DNA of 42,628 nucleotides, taken from contig JAEYVZ010000077.1 in assembly GCA_023431405.1 (NCBI GenBank), forward strand, positions 1 to 42,628. Reading direction: 5' to 3'. Positions within the stretch are counted from its first letter, which is position 1. Every line of letters starts with the position of its first letter. Positions 32,047 through 41,580 of the stretch are shown here, piece by piece. Made by a program: the position numbers and the translations under genes. Source of the DNA: Actinomycetes bacterium (GTDB lineage Bacteria > Actinomycetota > Actinomycetes > Actinomycetales > Microbacteriaceae). The notes under the pieces were generated by a model. The model did not search any database. It had not been told where the DNA came from and saw nothing but the letters and a program-made list of their open reading frames with translations.

Positions 32047-34620
32047 ATGTCAGATGCCAAGCCTGCCCTGAGTGTGATCGGAAGAGACGTCGAACTCGCC
32101 ACCGCGCTCGGCTACCTCGCGCAGGGTGCGAGCGTCGACGTCGTCGGCCCGCGAGGCAGCGGCCGTTCCGCGTTCCTCGCCGCACTGCACATGCGCCTGG
32201 CGGCCGAGGACATCGGCGTGGTGGCTGTGCACGGCATCGCGGCGCTGCGTCCGCACCCGCTTGCCGCCCTCCACCTCTCCGGAGCGCTCCGTGCCCCTGA
32301 CGGGCGCGCGGCCGGCGTGCACGCCGCCTTCGACGCGCTGGTCAGGTCGTTGCGCGGGCCGCGATCGGTGATCCTCCTCGACGACGGCGACGAGCTCGAC
32401 GAGACATCGTGGGGAGTGATCGAGATGGCCCGCCGCGCCGTCGATGTCCCCATCGTCCACTCCCGCCTGTTCGGTCGTGACGCGCGACCAGCCCCGTACG
32501 GCCCGCCGCTGTCGACGGCGTACGTCGTCGAGATGTCGGCGCTGAGTTACGAGGCCGTCGAAGCGGTGGTGCGCGACCGCCTCGACGGCGACATCGAACC
32601 CCGCACGCTGAGCCGCATCTTCGCGAAGTCGGGCGGCGTGGTCGGACTCGTGCTGCACATCGTCGAGGCGGCCCTTCGTGAGGGGGTCCTGCAGCGCCGC
32701 GACGGCCTCTGGGAGGCGGCGGGCGACCTGTGGAGCCTCAGCCTGCGCGGCGTCGTCGAAGCGCATCTCGACGGTCTCGATGACGGCACGCGCGACGTCC
32801 TGGAACTCGTCTCCCTCTTGGGGCTCGCCGACGTCGACACCGTGCTGCGTCTCACGTCGTGGGATGCCATCGAGCGCCTCGAGCGCCGAGGCCTCCTCCG
32901 GGTCGTGCCCAGCGGTGCTCGTCGCATCCTCACGGTGACACCGCCCCTCCTCGCGGAGTACTTCCGTCACGAGCCGCTCGCCGCTCGCCGCATCAGGTTG
33001 ACCCGGCTCATCGCCGAGCGGCTCGGCGACGGCGAACCGGTGCGGGCGGTGCTCGGCGACGTGCCGCCGGCGGCACCGCACGATCAGGCGCTGCTCATGC
33101 GGCTCATCCAGGAGCGGGTGCGCACGCACCGGCTGGCCACGCAGGCCGCGTGGGAGACGCAACCGACGGCAGCCGCCGGTGCCGACTACCTCGAGGCGCT
33201 CCTGCGCGACGACACCCCTGTCGACGTTCTGCGGGAGGTGCTCCGAGAGACCGACCCGGCCGCCGGATCGGCGCTTGCGCGAGCGCGCTTCCTCGTCGCC
33301 CGGGCGCACATCACGGCCTACGTCGACCGCGATGTCGAGGCCGCGCTGGCGGCGCTCCGGGAGGCGGTGGCTGATCTCGGAGAGTACGGCGGGTTGGCGT
33401 CGGCCGCCGAGGTGGCCCTGCTCGCCCACACCCGGGCCATTCCCGTCGACGTCGTCGAGCGGCTGCCGGTGCACGCGGGGCAGCCTCCCGAGGTGCGGAT
33501 GGCGGTGTGGGAAGCTGTGTTGCTCGCGCACGTGTGCCTCGGCCGTTTCGGCGATGCGCGGCGCGTGTACGGCGACATCGAGGCCGCGCCCGATGTTCAG
33601 CCCTCCGCCATCGCCCGCGCGCTCTTCGGCTTCGTGCTGATCGGCGAGGGCGACATCGACGGTGCGCTCGCATGGTCGCTGCGAGGAGTCGAGGCGGCGC
33701 GCGAACTCCTCGACATCGACGCCGCCCGGGCGCATGGCGCCGTCGCGGCGATGGCGCTCGTGTTCGCGGGCGACTATCAGCCGATCGAGACCCTGCTGGA
33801 GACGCTGCTCGCCGCGGGCAATCCGCTGCCCTTCCCGTCAGGGGTCTCGCTCATCTTCGCGAACGTGGCCTCCGTCATCGCGAGCAGGCGCGGCGACACG
33901 CCCACGGCGGAGCGGTTCGCGGCGCAGGCTCACGCCATGCGCGAGGTGCCCGGCCCCCTGCCCGGTCAGGCGGCGAGCTGGGCCGAGGCCCAGCTGCATG
34001 CGGCGGACGGGGGCTTCGACGACGCCGCCGACCTCATCTGGCACGAGGCGGAACGGCTCTGGGAACGTGGCGCGCGCTTCTCCGCCGCCCTCGGGTATCT
34101 CGCGGTGGCGGAGATCCAGGCGGACGACGACCGGTTCGCCCGCGCCATCGAGCGTTCGCGCGCGGTGGGTGGCGGGCTGCTCTCCGCCCAGATCGACTAC
34201 CTCGTCGCGCGCCGCGCCGACGACGCTGACGGGCTCGTCGCCTCATTCGAATCGCTGCGCCTGTCGGGCCGCAGCGGTATGGCGCTCAACGCGTTGCGCC
34301 GCGCCGCCGAGGTGCATCACGCCCAGGGGCGCATGCGGGAGGCGGATGCCACCGTCGACCGCGCCGAGGCCTATGCCGCCTCGCTTGCTCCGCGGTGGCT
34401 CGACACCACCCGGTTCGTCTCGACCTCTCCGCTGCTCACGGAGCGGGAGATGCAGGTCGCCCGTCTGGTGGCCGCCGGGTGCTCCAATCGCGAGATCGCC
34501 GACCGGCTGGTGCTGAGCGTGCGCACCGTGGAGAGTCACATGAACCGCATCATGCGCAAGCTCGGTGTCGTCTCCCGGCAAGCGGTCGCGTGGTACATGG
34601 ACAGCCGCGTCGCGTCGTGA
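32047..34620 (+). CDS. Large ATP-binding LuxR-type regulator (LAL-like)
   Basis: An 857-residue regulator: N-terminal P-loop NTPase part with GPRGSGRS (34-41; Arg in place of the catalytic Lys of Walker A) and an acidic Walker B (ILLDDGDE), a long helical repeat-like middle (about 300-780, TPR-like), and a C-terminal LuxR helix-turn-helix (SNREIADRLVLSVRTVESHM) in the last 65 residues. Target genes are unknown. The upstream in-frame extension to 31531 overlaps sufS and is rejected; ATG 32047 is preceded by TATACT. Confidence 0.87.
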   Translation: MSDAKPALSVIGRDVELATALGYLAQGASVDVVGPRGSGRSAFLAALHMRLAAEDIGVVAVHGIAALRPHPLAALHLSGALRAPDGRAAGVHAAFDALVRSLRGPRSVILLDDGDELDETSWGVIEMARRAVDVPIVHSRLFGRDARPAPYGPPLSTAYVVEMSALSYEAVEAVVRDRLDGDIEPRTLSRIFAKSGGVVGLVLHIVEAALREGVLQRRDGLWEAAGDLWSLSLRGVVEAHLDGLDDGTRDVLELVSLLGLADVDTVLRLTSWDAIERLERRGLLRVVPSGARRILTVTPPLLAEYFRHEPLAARRIRLTRLIAERLGDGEPVRAVLGDVPPAAPHDQALLMRLIQERVRTHRLATQAAWETQPTAAAGADYLEALLRDDTPVDVLREVLRETDPAAGSALARARFLVARAHITAYVDRDVEAALAALREAVADLGEYGGLASAAEVALLAHTRAIPVDVVERLPVHAGQPPEVRMAVWEAVLLAHVCLGRFGDARRVYGDIEAAPDVQPSAIARALFGFVLIGEGDIDGALAWSLRGVEAARELLDIDAARAHGAVAAMALVFAGDYQPIETLLETLLAAGNPLPFPSGVSLIFANVASVIASRRGDTPTAERFAAQAHAMREVPGPLPGQAASWAEAQLHAADGGFDDAADLIWHEAERLWERGARFSAALGYLAVAEIQADDDRFARAIERSRAVGGGLLSAQIDYLVARRADDADGLVASFESLRLSGRSGMALNALRRAAEVHHAQGRMREADATVDRAEAYAASLAPRWLDTTRFVSTSPLLTEREMQVARLVAAGCSNREIADRLVLSVRTVESHMNRIMRKLGVVSRQAVAWYMDSRVAS

Positions 34621-34675
34621 CATCCGTCGCGGCATCCGGGTTCGCACCCGCCGGGCGCCCGTCGGCGCGCCGGGG

Positions 34676-36721
34676 TCACGCGTTCGGATCGTCGGTGTGC
34701 GACACGAGCCCGTACGTCGGCAGTCGTCCGCCGCGGTCGTCGCCCGGCAGCGGCCGCGAGCGGCGACCGTAGATCAGCTCCGACGAGTCGAGCAGCCAGG
34801 GCACGAGGGTGATCGACACCCCGTGCACCAGCATGAGCTGCTGCGCGATGCGGCGGGCGCGGCGGTTGTGGAGCAGCGACTCCCACCAGTGGCCGACGAT
34901 GTACTGCGGCAGGTAGACGGTGACCACGGCAGAGCCGTGCTTCTCCCGATACTTCGCGATGAACTGCGCGACAGGCGAGGCGTACTGCCGGAAGGGCGAC
35001 TCGATGATGACGAGCGGCACGGGGATGTGGTGCAGCTCCCAATCGGCCTGCAATTGCGCGGATTCCTCCGGGCTGACGGCCACGTGAAGAGCGATCGTCG
35101 TGTCGTGCCGGGCCGCCAGCGCGTAGTCGATGGCTTTGGCCGCCGGCTTCTGGAGGTGCCCGACGAGCACGATCGCGACGTCGCCGGAGGAGCCGAAGCG
35201 GACGTGGTCGTCCATGACGATCTCGTGTTCGACGTCGCGGTAGTACCGGTGGACGCCGATCATGAGCACCGACAGCACCGGCACGGCGAGGAACACGAGC
35301 CATGCGCCGTGCGTGAACTTGGTGACCGTCACGATGACGAGCACGAGGACCGTGGCGGCCGCGCCGAGACCGTTGATGACGAGCCCTGTCATGGCCTCAC
35401 GGCGTTCGGCGTGCAGGCGCGGGGGAAGCAGGCGCAGTTCGCGTCGCCAGTGCTTGACCATGCCGATCTGTCCGATGGAGAACGAGACGAAGACGCCGAT
35501 GATGTAGAGCTGGATGAGCGTCGTCAACCGCGCCTGGAACACGATGAGCACGACGATCGCCGCCGCGCCGAGGATGATCATGCCGTTCGAGAACACGAGG
35601 CGGTCGCCGCGGGTGTTGAGCGACTTCGGTGCGTAGCCGTCGCGGGCGAGCACGGCGCCCAGGAGCGGGAACCCGTTGAACGCGGTGTTCGCCGCGAGGA
35701 GGAGCACGCACGCCGTGGCCGCCTGGATGACGAAGAACGGGATCGAGCCACCGCCGAAGGTCGCCGCGGCCACCTGCGCCATGAGCGAGGGCTGCGGGGT
35801 GCCCTCGCAGTCGAAGCCGATGAGCTGGCACGGGTTCTCCGCGTAGCGCACGCCCGTCACGAGTGCGAGCAGGGTGAGCCCCGAGAAGAGCAGGATCGCG
35901 ATGGTGCCCATCGTCACGAGCGTGGTCTGCGCGTTTCGCACCTTCGGCGCGCGGAACGCCGGGACGCCGTTCGACACCGCCTCGACGCCGGTGAGGGCGG
36001 AGCATCCGCTCGAGAACGCGCGGAGGATCAGCAGGATGACCGCTGCCTGCGAGAGGTCCTCCGCCTGCATCTCGTAGCCGGCGCTCGAGGCGACGGGCGG
36101 ATCCCCCAGCATCCAGCGGACGAGGCCGACGACGATCATGAGCGCGACCGATCCGATGAACACGTAGGTGGGGATCGCGAAGGCGGTCGACGCCTCGCGC
36201 ACGCCGCGGAGGTTCACGACGACGATCAGCACAACGAAGCCGATCGCCAGCTCCACCCGCCACGGGTCGAGCTCGGGCACCGCCGAGATGATGTTGTCGA
36301 CCCCGGAGGCGATCGAGACGGCGACGGTGAGGATGTAGTCGACGAGCAGCGCGGATGCCACGACCACACCCGCGCGTTCGCCGAGGTTGGTGCGGGCGAC
36401 CTCGTAGTCGCCGCCCCCCGAAGGGTAAGCCTTGATGAGCTGCCGGTAGCTGAGCACGACGACGATCAGCAGAGCCACGACGGCGGCGGCGACGCCCGGG
36501 GCGAACGCGAGGAACGCCGTTCCTCCGATCGCCAGGATCATCAGCAGCTCTTGGGGTGCGTACGCGACCGATGAGAGCGCGTCGGACGCGAAGATCGGAA
36601 GGGCGCGCCGCTTCGGCAGGGCCTGCCCGTCGAGCTGTTCGCTCGTGAGGGGGTCGCCCAGCAGGATGCGTTTCGCGGTCGGAGTGCTCTGCTCCGAGGG
36701 ATCGCGGACATCGTCTGTCAC
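34676..36721 (-). CDS. APC-family permease, KimA-like (potassium or amino-acid importer)
   Basis: A 681-residue membrane protein with about 12 predicted spans and a C-terminal cytoplasmic domain from about 500 that looks UspA-like. The N-terminal part (LTSEQLDGQALPKRRALPI, then ASDALSSVAYAPQE) has the layout of KimA (YdaO), the c-di-AMP-controlled potassium importer of Bacillus; amino-acid transport is the alternative. GTG 36721 is preceded by a full promoter and no ribosome site. The upstream frame to 36868 would run into the next gene and is rejected. Confidence 0.82.
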   Translation of the reverse strand: MTDDVRDPSEQSTPTAKRILLGDPLTSEQLDGQALPKRRALPIFASDALSSVAYAPQELLMILAIGGTAFLAFAPGVAAAVVALLIVVVLSYRQLIKAYPSGGGDYEVARTNLGERAGVVVASALLVDYILTVAVSIASGVDNIISAVPELDPWRVELAIGFVVLIVVVNLRGVREASTAFAIPTYVFIGSVALMIVVGLVRWMLGDPPVASSAGYEMQAEDLSQAAVILLILRAFSSGCSALTGVEAVSNGVPAFRAPKVRNAQTTLVTMGTIAILLFSGLTLLALVTGVRYAENPCQLIGFDCEGTPQPSLMAQVAAATFGGGSIPFFVIQAATACVLLLAANTAFNGFPLLGAVLARDGYAPKSLNTRGDRLVFSNGMIILGAAAIVVLIVFQARLTTLIQLYIIGVFVSFSIGQIGMVKHWRRELRLLPPRLHAERREAMTGLVINGLGAAATVLVLVIVTVTKFTHGAWLVFLAVPVLSVLMIGVHRYYRDVEHEIVMDDHVRFGSSGDVAIVLVGHLQKPAAKAIDYALAARHDTTIALHVAVSPEESAQLQADWELHHIPVPLVIIESPFRQYASPVAQFIAKYREKHGSAVVTVYLPQYIVGHWWESLLHNRRARRIAQQLMLVHGVSITLVPWLLDSSELIYGRRSRPLPGDDRGGRLPTYGLVSHTDDPNA

Positions 36722-36729
36722 GGCGGGCG

Positions 36730-36758
36730 ACACTACGCCTGTGCGGGGCGCGCCGCAA
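36730..36758 (-). promoter_or_regulatory. Promoter of the KimA-like gene
   Basis: On the minus strand: TTGCGG, 17-nt spacer, TAGTGT, then 8 nt to GTG 36721. Good spacing and TANNNT -10; a leaderless mRNA is likely. No riboswitch-like leader is present. Confidence 0.6.
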
Positions 36759-36785
36759 CGCGGCTCGCCCCCCACCGCCGACGCG

Positions 36786-37556
36786 TCAGCCGGAGAAGTA
36801 GAACAGGAGGATCGCCGTGACCTTCTCGCCGTCGGTGTCGACGACCGTGCTGTAGGTCGGAACGCCACCGGCGAACGCCGAGTCGTCGGCGCCGAAGACG
36901 AACCGGGTGCCCGATCCGCGCTCCTGCTCGACGTCGGGTCCGAGGTCGCGCACGTCGTCGATCGGCATCCCGATCTGCAGGTCGTACCCGGGGGTCACGG
37001 TGAGGGGGCCGACCTCGTTCGAGGTGTAGCGCAGGTACGACGGCTGCGAGTACTCCTCGCGGGTCTTCCCGCCCTCGATCGGCACCATGTCGTAGAGGGC
37101 GAGTCCCTTCCACTGGTACACGGTGTAGTCGGGGTAGGTCGTTCCGTTGCCCTTCTCCGTGCGCTCCTCGGGAGCCGCGCCGAAGGCGGTCGTGAGCGCC
37201 GCGACGGCAGGTTCGATGGGGTCGCCCCACCCGTAGGCGAACACCTCGGCGCCCGACTCGTCGACCAGCGTGAAGCCCTCAGACGAGAGCTGCACGGCGT
37301 TCGATTCGGTCGCGGGCGTCTCCTCCGGGGTCGGGGCTGACGGCTCGGCGGGCTCCTGCGGTGCGGAGGGCGCGCTCGCGCTCGGCGAGGGTGCGGCAGC
37401 CTGGCCGCCGGGGCGGGTGAGGGCGATCACGAGCACGACGATGACGGCGACGGCGAGGATGCCGGCGACGATCGCGAGCACGAGCGGGAAGCGTGGACGC
37501 TCCTCTCCGGTCTCCGTGCCGTGCGGGTCGCCGGGCGCGGGCGGGAAGACGCTCAC
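36786..37556 (-). CDS. Membrane-anchored protein of unknown function
   Basis: A 256-residue protein: short cytoplasmic N-terminus, one transmembrane span at about residues 23-47, then a Pro/Ser/Ala/Glu-rich linker (about 50-85) and an extracytoplasmic domain (about 90-256) rich in Tyr, Gly and Asp with no motif I can name. GTG 37556 overlaps the M20 peptidase stop by 4 nt, so the two are co-translated. Function unknown. Confidence 0.75.
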   Translation of the reverse strand: MSVFPPAPGDPHGTETGEERPRFPLVLAIVAGILAVAVIVVLVIALTRPGGQAAAPSPSASAPSAPQEPAEPSAPTPEETPATESNAVQLSSEGFTLVDESGAEVFAYGWGDPIEPAVAALTTAFGAAPEERTEKGNGTTYPDYTVYQWKGLALYDMVPIEGGKTREEYSQPSYLRYTSNEVGPLTVTPGYDLQIGMPIDDVRDLGPDVEQERGSGTRFVFGADDSAFAGGVPTYSTVVDTDGEKVTAILLFYFSG

Positions 37557-38779
37557 GCGGCACCCCCGTCGAGGAACTCGGTCGCGGCGACGACCAGTGC
37601 CTCGACGCCGCGCTCGATCGTGGGGTGCAGCACCGGCGCGAAGAACGGCGAATGGTTGGTCGGCACGTCTTCGTTCACCGTGCCGGCGGCCTCGGCATCC
37701 GCGTACGCCTGTGCGTCGTGCCCACCCCAGAACCAGTAGACGAGCGGCACGTCGGCCTCACGGGCGAACCACGAGACGTCTTCGCTGCCGGTGAACATGC
37801 CCGGATCGACGACGCTGCCCTCTCCGAACGCGCGCTCGAACGCCGACACGACACGCGCCGTCGCGAGCGGGTCGTTGATCGTGGGGGGCAGGGTGTGCAG
37901 CACCGAGATGGTGGGCTCTTGCTCCGCCCCGGATGCCGCGGCCTCCGCCCGCACCACCCGCTCGACGCGGGCGAGGATGTCGGCGCGCGCCTCGTCGTCG
38001 GGGTAGCGCAGGCTGAGCTCCAGTGTCGCTTCGGCGGGGATGATGTTGTTCTTGAGGCCCGCGTGGATCGAGCCCACCGTCACGACCGCCATCTCACGGG
38101 GGTCGACCTCGCGAGAGACCACCGTCTGGAGTCGCATGACGGTCGCCGCCGCCATGACCACCGGGTCGATCGTCGCGTGAGGGCGGGAGCCGTGGCCGCC
38201 GCGGCCGTGCATCGTGACGGTGAGGCCGTCGCTGGCGGCCATCTGCGTTCCGGCGCGCACGCCGAGCAGCCCCGCGGGAAGCGGCGTGAGGTGCTGACCG
38301 AGCACGATGTCGGGCTTCGGGAAGCGCTCGAGCGCACCGTCGGCGATCATCGCCTGCGCACCCGAGCCGTACTCCTCGGCGGGCTGGAAGACGGCGACGA
38401 CCGTTCCCGACCAGGAGTCCTTCGTGGCGACCAGGCGCTCGAGGGCGCCCAGCAGGGCCGTCACGTGCATGTCGTGGCCGCACGCGTGCATGACCGGGAC
38501 GTCGTTCCCGGCGGGGTCGGTGCCCCGCGCCGTCGACGCGTAGGCGAGGCCGGTCTGCTCCGCCACCGGCAGACCGTCCATGTCGGCGCGAAGCCACACG
38601 ACCGGGCCATCGCCGTTGACGATCGAGGTGGCGACACCGGTCTTGCCGAGCCCTTCGACGAAGTCGAGGCCCAGCGCCGCGAGCTCGCGGGTGATGACCC
38701 CCGCCGTGCGGGTCTCCTGGAAGGAGAGCTCGGGATGCCGATGCAGATCGATGTAGAGCGCTTCGAGGTCGATCGTCAT
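37553..38779 (-). CDS. M20-family amidohydrolase (HipO/AmhX-like)
   Basis: A 408-residue metal-dependent amidohydrolase that removes acyl groups from amino acids or splits small amides. Visible: HRHPELSF near the start, the metal-binding HACGHDMH, PAEEYG with the catalytic Glu pair, and the inserted dimerisation domain (HGRGGHGSRPH). Close relatives include N-acyl-amino-acid and IAA-amino-acid hydrolases; the substrate is unknown. It follows lacI by 10 nt. Confidence 0.9.
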   Translation of the reverse strand: MTIDLEALYIDLHRHPELSFQETRTAGVITRELAALGLDFVEGLGKTGVATSIVNGDGPVVWLRADMDGLPVAEQTGLAYASTARGTDPAGNDVPVMHACGHDMHVTALLGALERLVATKDSWSGTVVAVFQPAEEYGSGAQAMIADGALERFPKPDIVLGQHLTPLPAGLLGVRAGTQMAASDGLTVTMHGRGGHGSRPHATIDPVVMAAATVMRLQTVVSREVDPREMAVVTVGSIHAGLKNNIIPAEATLELSLRYPDDEARADILARVERVVRAEAAASGAEQEPTISVLHTLPPTINDPLATARVVSAFERAFGEGSVVDPGMFTGSEDVSWFAREADVPLVYWFWGGHDAQAYADAEAAGTVNEDVPTNHSPFFAPVLHPTIERGVEALVVAATEFLDGGAA

Positions 38780-38789
38780 GGCCCCCAGC

Positions 38790-39806
38790 CTACGCGGGAG
38801 CTCTCCCCGAGGCTGTCGGCGGGGCCGTGCTGGTGCGCTCCACGAGGGCGAACGGCAACGAGGGCGACGGCGGCGCGACGTCTTCGCCGAGCGCCGCGAG
38901 CACCGTCTCTGCCACGCGCTCGCCCTGGGCGCGCGGGAACTGCTCGATCGTCGTCAGCCCGAAGAAGCCTCCGAGCTCATGACCGTCGATCCCGATGATC
39001 GAGATGTCGCCGGGAACGTCGAGACCCTGGTCGCGGGCGGCGAACAAGGCGCCGAACGCGAGTTCGTCGGATGCCGCGAAGATCGCCGTCGGCCGGTTCT
39101 CGCGCAGAAGCGTCTGCGCCGCGCGGTATCCCGCCTCGATGGTGAACTCGCCGGTGGCGAATCCTGCCGGGCCCACCCCGGCGGCCGCAAGCGCCGCCTC
39201 GAAGCCGCGGCGCCGGAGCGTGGGGATGTCGAGCTGCGGGTCGCTGTCGTCGCGGCTCTGGCCGATGTGGGCGATCGCGCGGTGCCCGAGGGTGAGGAGG
39301 TGCTCGGTGGCGACGCGCGCCACGGCGGCATCGTCGACGCGCAGCGCCGACAGTCGACGGCTCGGCGTGCCGAGTCCGATGAGCGGGATGCCGAGCGATT
39401 CCAGGTCGTCGATCTCGGTGTCGGCGACCTCGAGCGACAGTGCGATGACGGCATCCACCCGCCCGCGGCGCAGCGCCGTGCGGAAGAGGTGCCGGCGCTG
39501 CGCGGGGTCGTCGGTCACGTTGTAGAGCGTGATGTCGTATCCGTGCGCGGCGAGCGTCGTCGCGAGCCCGTCGAGCACGTTGGCGTAGAACCAGCGCCCG
39601 AGGAGCGGGACGAGCACGCCCACCGAGCGGGTGCGCCCGGTGGCGAGACTCGACGCCGTCGCCGAGACGACGTAGCCGAGATCGGCGGCGGCGCGCCGCA
39701 CCCGCTCGCGCGTCGCATCGGCGAGCCGGCCGCGTCCGCTCAGTGCGCGAGAGACGGTCGCCGTCGAGACCCCTGCTCGACGGGCGACCTCCTCCAGACT
39801 CGTCAT
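38790..39806 (-). CDS. LacI-family transcriptional regulator
   Basis: A 338-residue repressor: N-terminal LacI helix-turn-helix (LEEVARRAGVSTATVSRAL) and hinge, then a periplasmic-binding-like sensor domain from about 60, probably for a sugar. It begins 1 nt after the GH13 stop (shared transcript), and a perfect palindromic operator lies at 41513-41528 before the GH13 gene, so it probably represses its own operon. Confidence 0.92.
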   Translation of the reverse strand: MTSLEEVARRAGVSTATVSRALSGRGRLADATRERVRRAAADLGYVVSATASSLATGRTRSVGVLVPLLGRWFYANVLDGLATTLAAHGYDITLYNVTDDPAQRRHLFRTALRRGRVDAVIALSLEVADTEIDDLESLGIPLIGLGTPSRRLSALRVDDAAVARVATEHLLTLGHRAIAHIGQSRDDSDPQLDIPTLRRRGFEAALAAAGVGPAGFATGEFTIEAGYRAAQTLLRENRPTAIFAASDELAFGALFAARDQGLDVPGDISIIGIDGHELGGFFGLTTIEQFPRAQGERVAETVLAALGEDVAPPSPSLPFALVERTSTAPPTASGRAPA

Positions 39807-39807
39807 G

Positions 39808-41499
39808 TCACTCGGTGAGCCACACGGCGGTGTCGACCGGAAGCTCGCCGCCGGTGAACGGCTCGCTCGCGACCAGCACCGTGCCCGCGGGCAGGGCGAC
39901 GGGGGTCGATCCGGTGTTCGCGATCACCGTGACCGCCGCATCGCCCGTGCGCACGCGGAACGCGAGCACGTGGTCGTCGTAGCCCTCGATCCACTCCAGC
40001 GACCCGGCGCCGAGGTCGAGCGATCGACGGGTGGCCAGCAGCGTGCGGTACAGCCAGAGGGTCGACTCGGGGTCGCCCTCCTGCTCAGAACGCGCGTACG
40101 GGGCCCAGTCGCCGGGCTGCGGCAGCCACGATGCGCCCGTCGGGCTGAAGCCGTAGGCGGGATCGGCGGCCGACCACGGGATCGGCACACGGCAGCCGTC
40201 ACGGCCGTAGCGCTCGCCGTCGGTGCGGAACCACGTCGGGTCCTGTCGGGCCTCACCGGGGAGGTCGATGACCTCGGGAAGACCGAGCTCCTCACCCTGA
40301 TACAGGTACGACGACCCGGGCAGGGCGAGCATCACGGTCGTCGCGGCGCGCGCCCGGCGCAGCCCCACCTCGGGGATCGGCTGGCCGGGGGAGTCCGGGC
40401 CGATGCCGTGGCCCTGCGGGTTCTCCGCCGTCAGCGCCAGCCGTGACGCGTGGCGCACCACGTCGTGGTTCGACAGCACCCAGGTGGCGGGGGCGCCCAC
40501 GGCGGGGAAGGCGCGCAACGACTCGGAGATGACCTCGCGGATGGCCGCGGCGTCCCACTCGGTCATGAGGTACGGGAAGTTGAACGCCTGGTGCATCTCG
40601 TCGGGGCGCACCCACAGGGCTGTCTTGTCGACCGTCGGCAGCCATGCCTCGGCGCACAGGGCGCGGTCGCCCTCGTACTCGGCGAGCACACGGTTCCAGT
40701 CGCGGTAGATCTCGTGCACGCCCTCCTGGCCCCAGTAGGGGACGTCGTGGTCGCCCCCTCCCATGGAGTCGGCGTCGACGGGCGGGAGGTGGTCGGGAAG
40801 GCCGTCGGTCTTGATGAGGCCGTGGGCGACATCGACGCGGAAGCCGTCGACGCCTCGGTCGAGCCAGAAGCGGAGGATGCGGCGGAACTCCTCCTGCACT
40901 TCGTGATTCGACCAGTCGAAGTCGGGCTGTGACGAGTCGAACAGGTGCAGGTACCACTGGCCGGGGGTGCCGTCGGCCTCGGTGACGCGGGTCCAGGCCG
41001 GACCGCCGAACACCGATTCCCAGTTGTTGGGCGGCAGTTCGCCCGACTCGCCCTTGCCTTCGCGGAACATGTACCGCGCGCGCTCGGCGCTGCCCGGCCC
41101 GGCGGCGAGTGCGGCCTGGAACCACTCGTGCTGGTCGGAGCTGTGGTTGGGGACCAGGTCGACGATGACCCGGATGCCGCGCGCGTGCGCAGCGGCCAGC
41201 ATCTCGTCGAAGTCGGCCAGCGTGCCGAAGAGCGGATCGACGTCGCAGTAGTGGGCGACGTCGTAGCCCGCGTCGTGCTGCGGGGAGCGATAGAACGGGC
41301 TCAGCCACACGGCGTCGACGCCGAGCGAGACGAGGTGATCGAGGCGGCTCGTGATGCCGCGGAGGTCGCCGATGCCGTCGCCGGACGCGTCGGCGAACGA
41401 CCGGGGGTAGATCTGGTAGATCACGGCGGTGCGCCACCATTCGGCACCCGGCCGGCTCTCGCCGAGCGGTGCGAGGGGGGAGGTCATCATCGAAGTCAT
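39808..41499 (-). CDS. GH13 alpha-glucosidase (oligo-1,6-glucosidase/trehalose class)
   Basis: A 563-residue glycoside hydrolase. Visible: YQIYPRSFADASGDGIGDL, VDLVPNH, nucleophile Asp223 (GFRVDVAHG), acid/base Glu284 (CAEAW) and Asp346 (LSNHD). It hydrolyses alpha-linked glucosides such as maltose or isomaltose; exact linkage is open. ATG 41499 has TACGGT (minus strand, 41512-41507) 7 nt upstream and a LacI-type palindrome directly beyond it. First gene of a GH13-lacI-M20-unknown operon. Confidence 0.92.
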   Translation of the reverse strand: MTSMMTSPLAPLGESRPGAEWWRTAVIYQIYPRSFADASGDGIGDLRGITSRLDHLVSLGVDAVWLSPFYRSPQHDAGYDVAHYCDVDPLFGTLADFDEMLAAAHARGIRVIVDLVPNHSSDQHEWFQAALAAGPGSAERARYMFREGKGESGELPPNNWESVFGGPAWTRVTEADGTPGQWYLHLFDSSQPDFDWSNHEVQEEFRRILRFWLDRGVDGFRVDVAHGLIKTDGLPDHLPPVDADSMGGGDHDVPYWGQEGVHEIYRDWNRVLAEYEGDRALCAEAWLPTVDKTALWVRPDEMHQAFNFPYLMTEWDAAAIREVISESLRAFPAVGAPATWVLSNHDVVRHASRLALTAENPQGHGIGPDSPGQPIPEVGLRRARAATTVMLALPGSSYLYQGEELGLPEVIDLPGEARQDPTWFRTDGERYGRDGCRVPIPWSAADPAYGFSPTGASWLPQPGDWAPYARSEQEGDPESTLWLYRTLLATRRSLDLGAGSLEWIEGYDDHVLAFRVRTGDAAVTVIANTGSTPVALPAGTVLVASEPFTGGELPVDTAVWLTE

Positions 41500-41512
41500 G
41501 GCATCCACCGTA

Positions 41513-41528
41513 GCGCAAGCGCTTGCGC
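41513..41528. promoter_or_regulatory. LacI-type operator before the GH13 gene
   Basis: GCGCAAGC-GCTTGCGC, a perfect 16-bp palindrome directly next to the -10 box (41507-41512) of the GH13 gene, where a bound repressor would block RNA polymerase. The central CAAGCGCTTG core fits the general LacI-family site pattern. Confidence 0.78.
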
Positions 41529-41568
41529 ACGAGCGTGCCGCAGAGACGACGCTCACAGCGGGGCCGCG

Positions 41569-41574
41569 TACGCT
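41569..41574 (+). promoter_or_regulatory. -10 box TACGCT before apt
   Basis: TACGCT lies 6 nt before GTG 41581 and there is no ribosome site, so apt may be leaderless. No good -35 seen. Confidence 0.45.
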
Positions 41575-41580
41575 GGGGTG

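Noticed and set aside
34565..36574. Plus-strand open frame opposite the KimA-like gene
   Set aside because: His/Asp/Arg-rich low-complexity product with no domain; the membrane protein on the other strand is clear.
36722..36785. c-di-AMP riboswitch before the KimA-like gene
   Set aside because: Only 8 nt separate the likely -10 box from the start codon; no structured leader fits.
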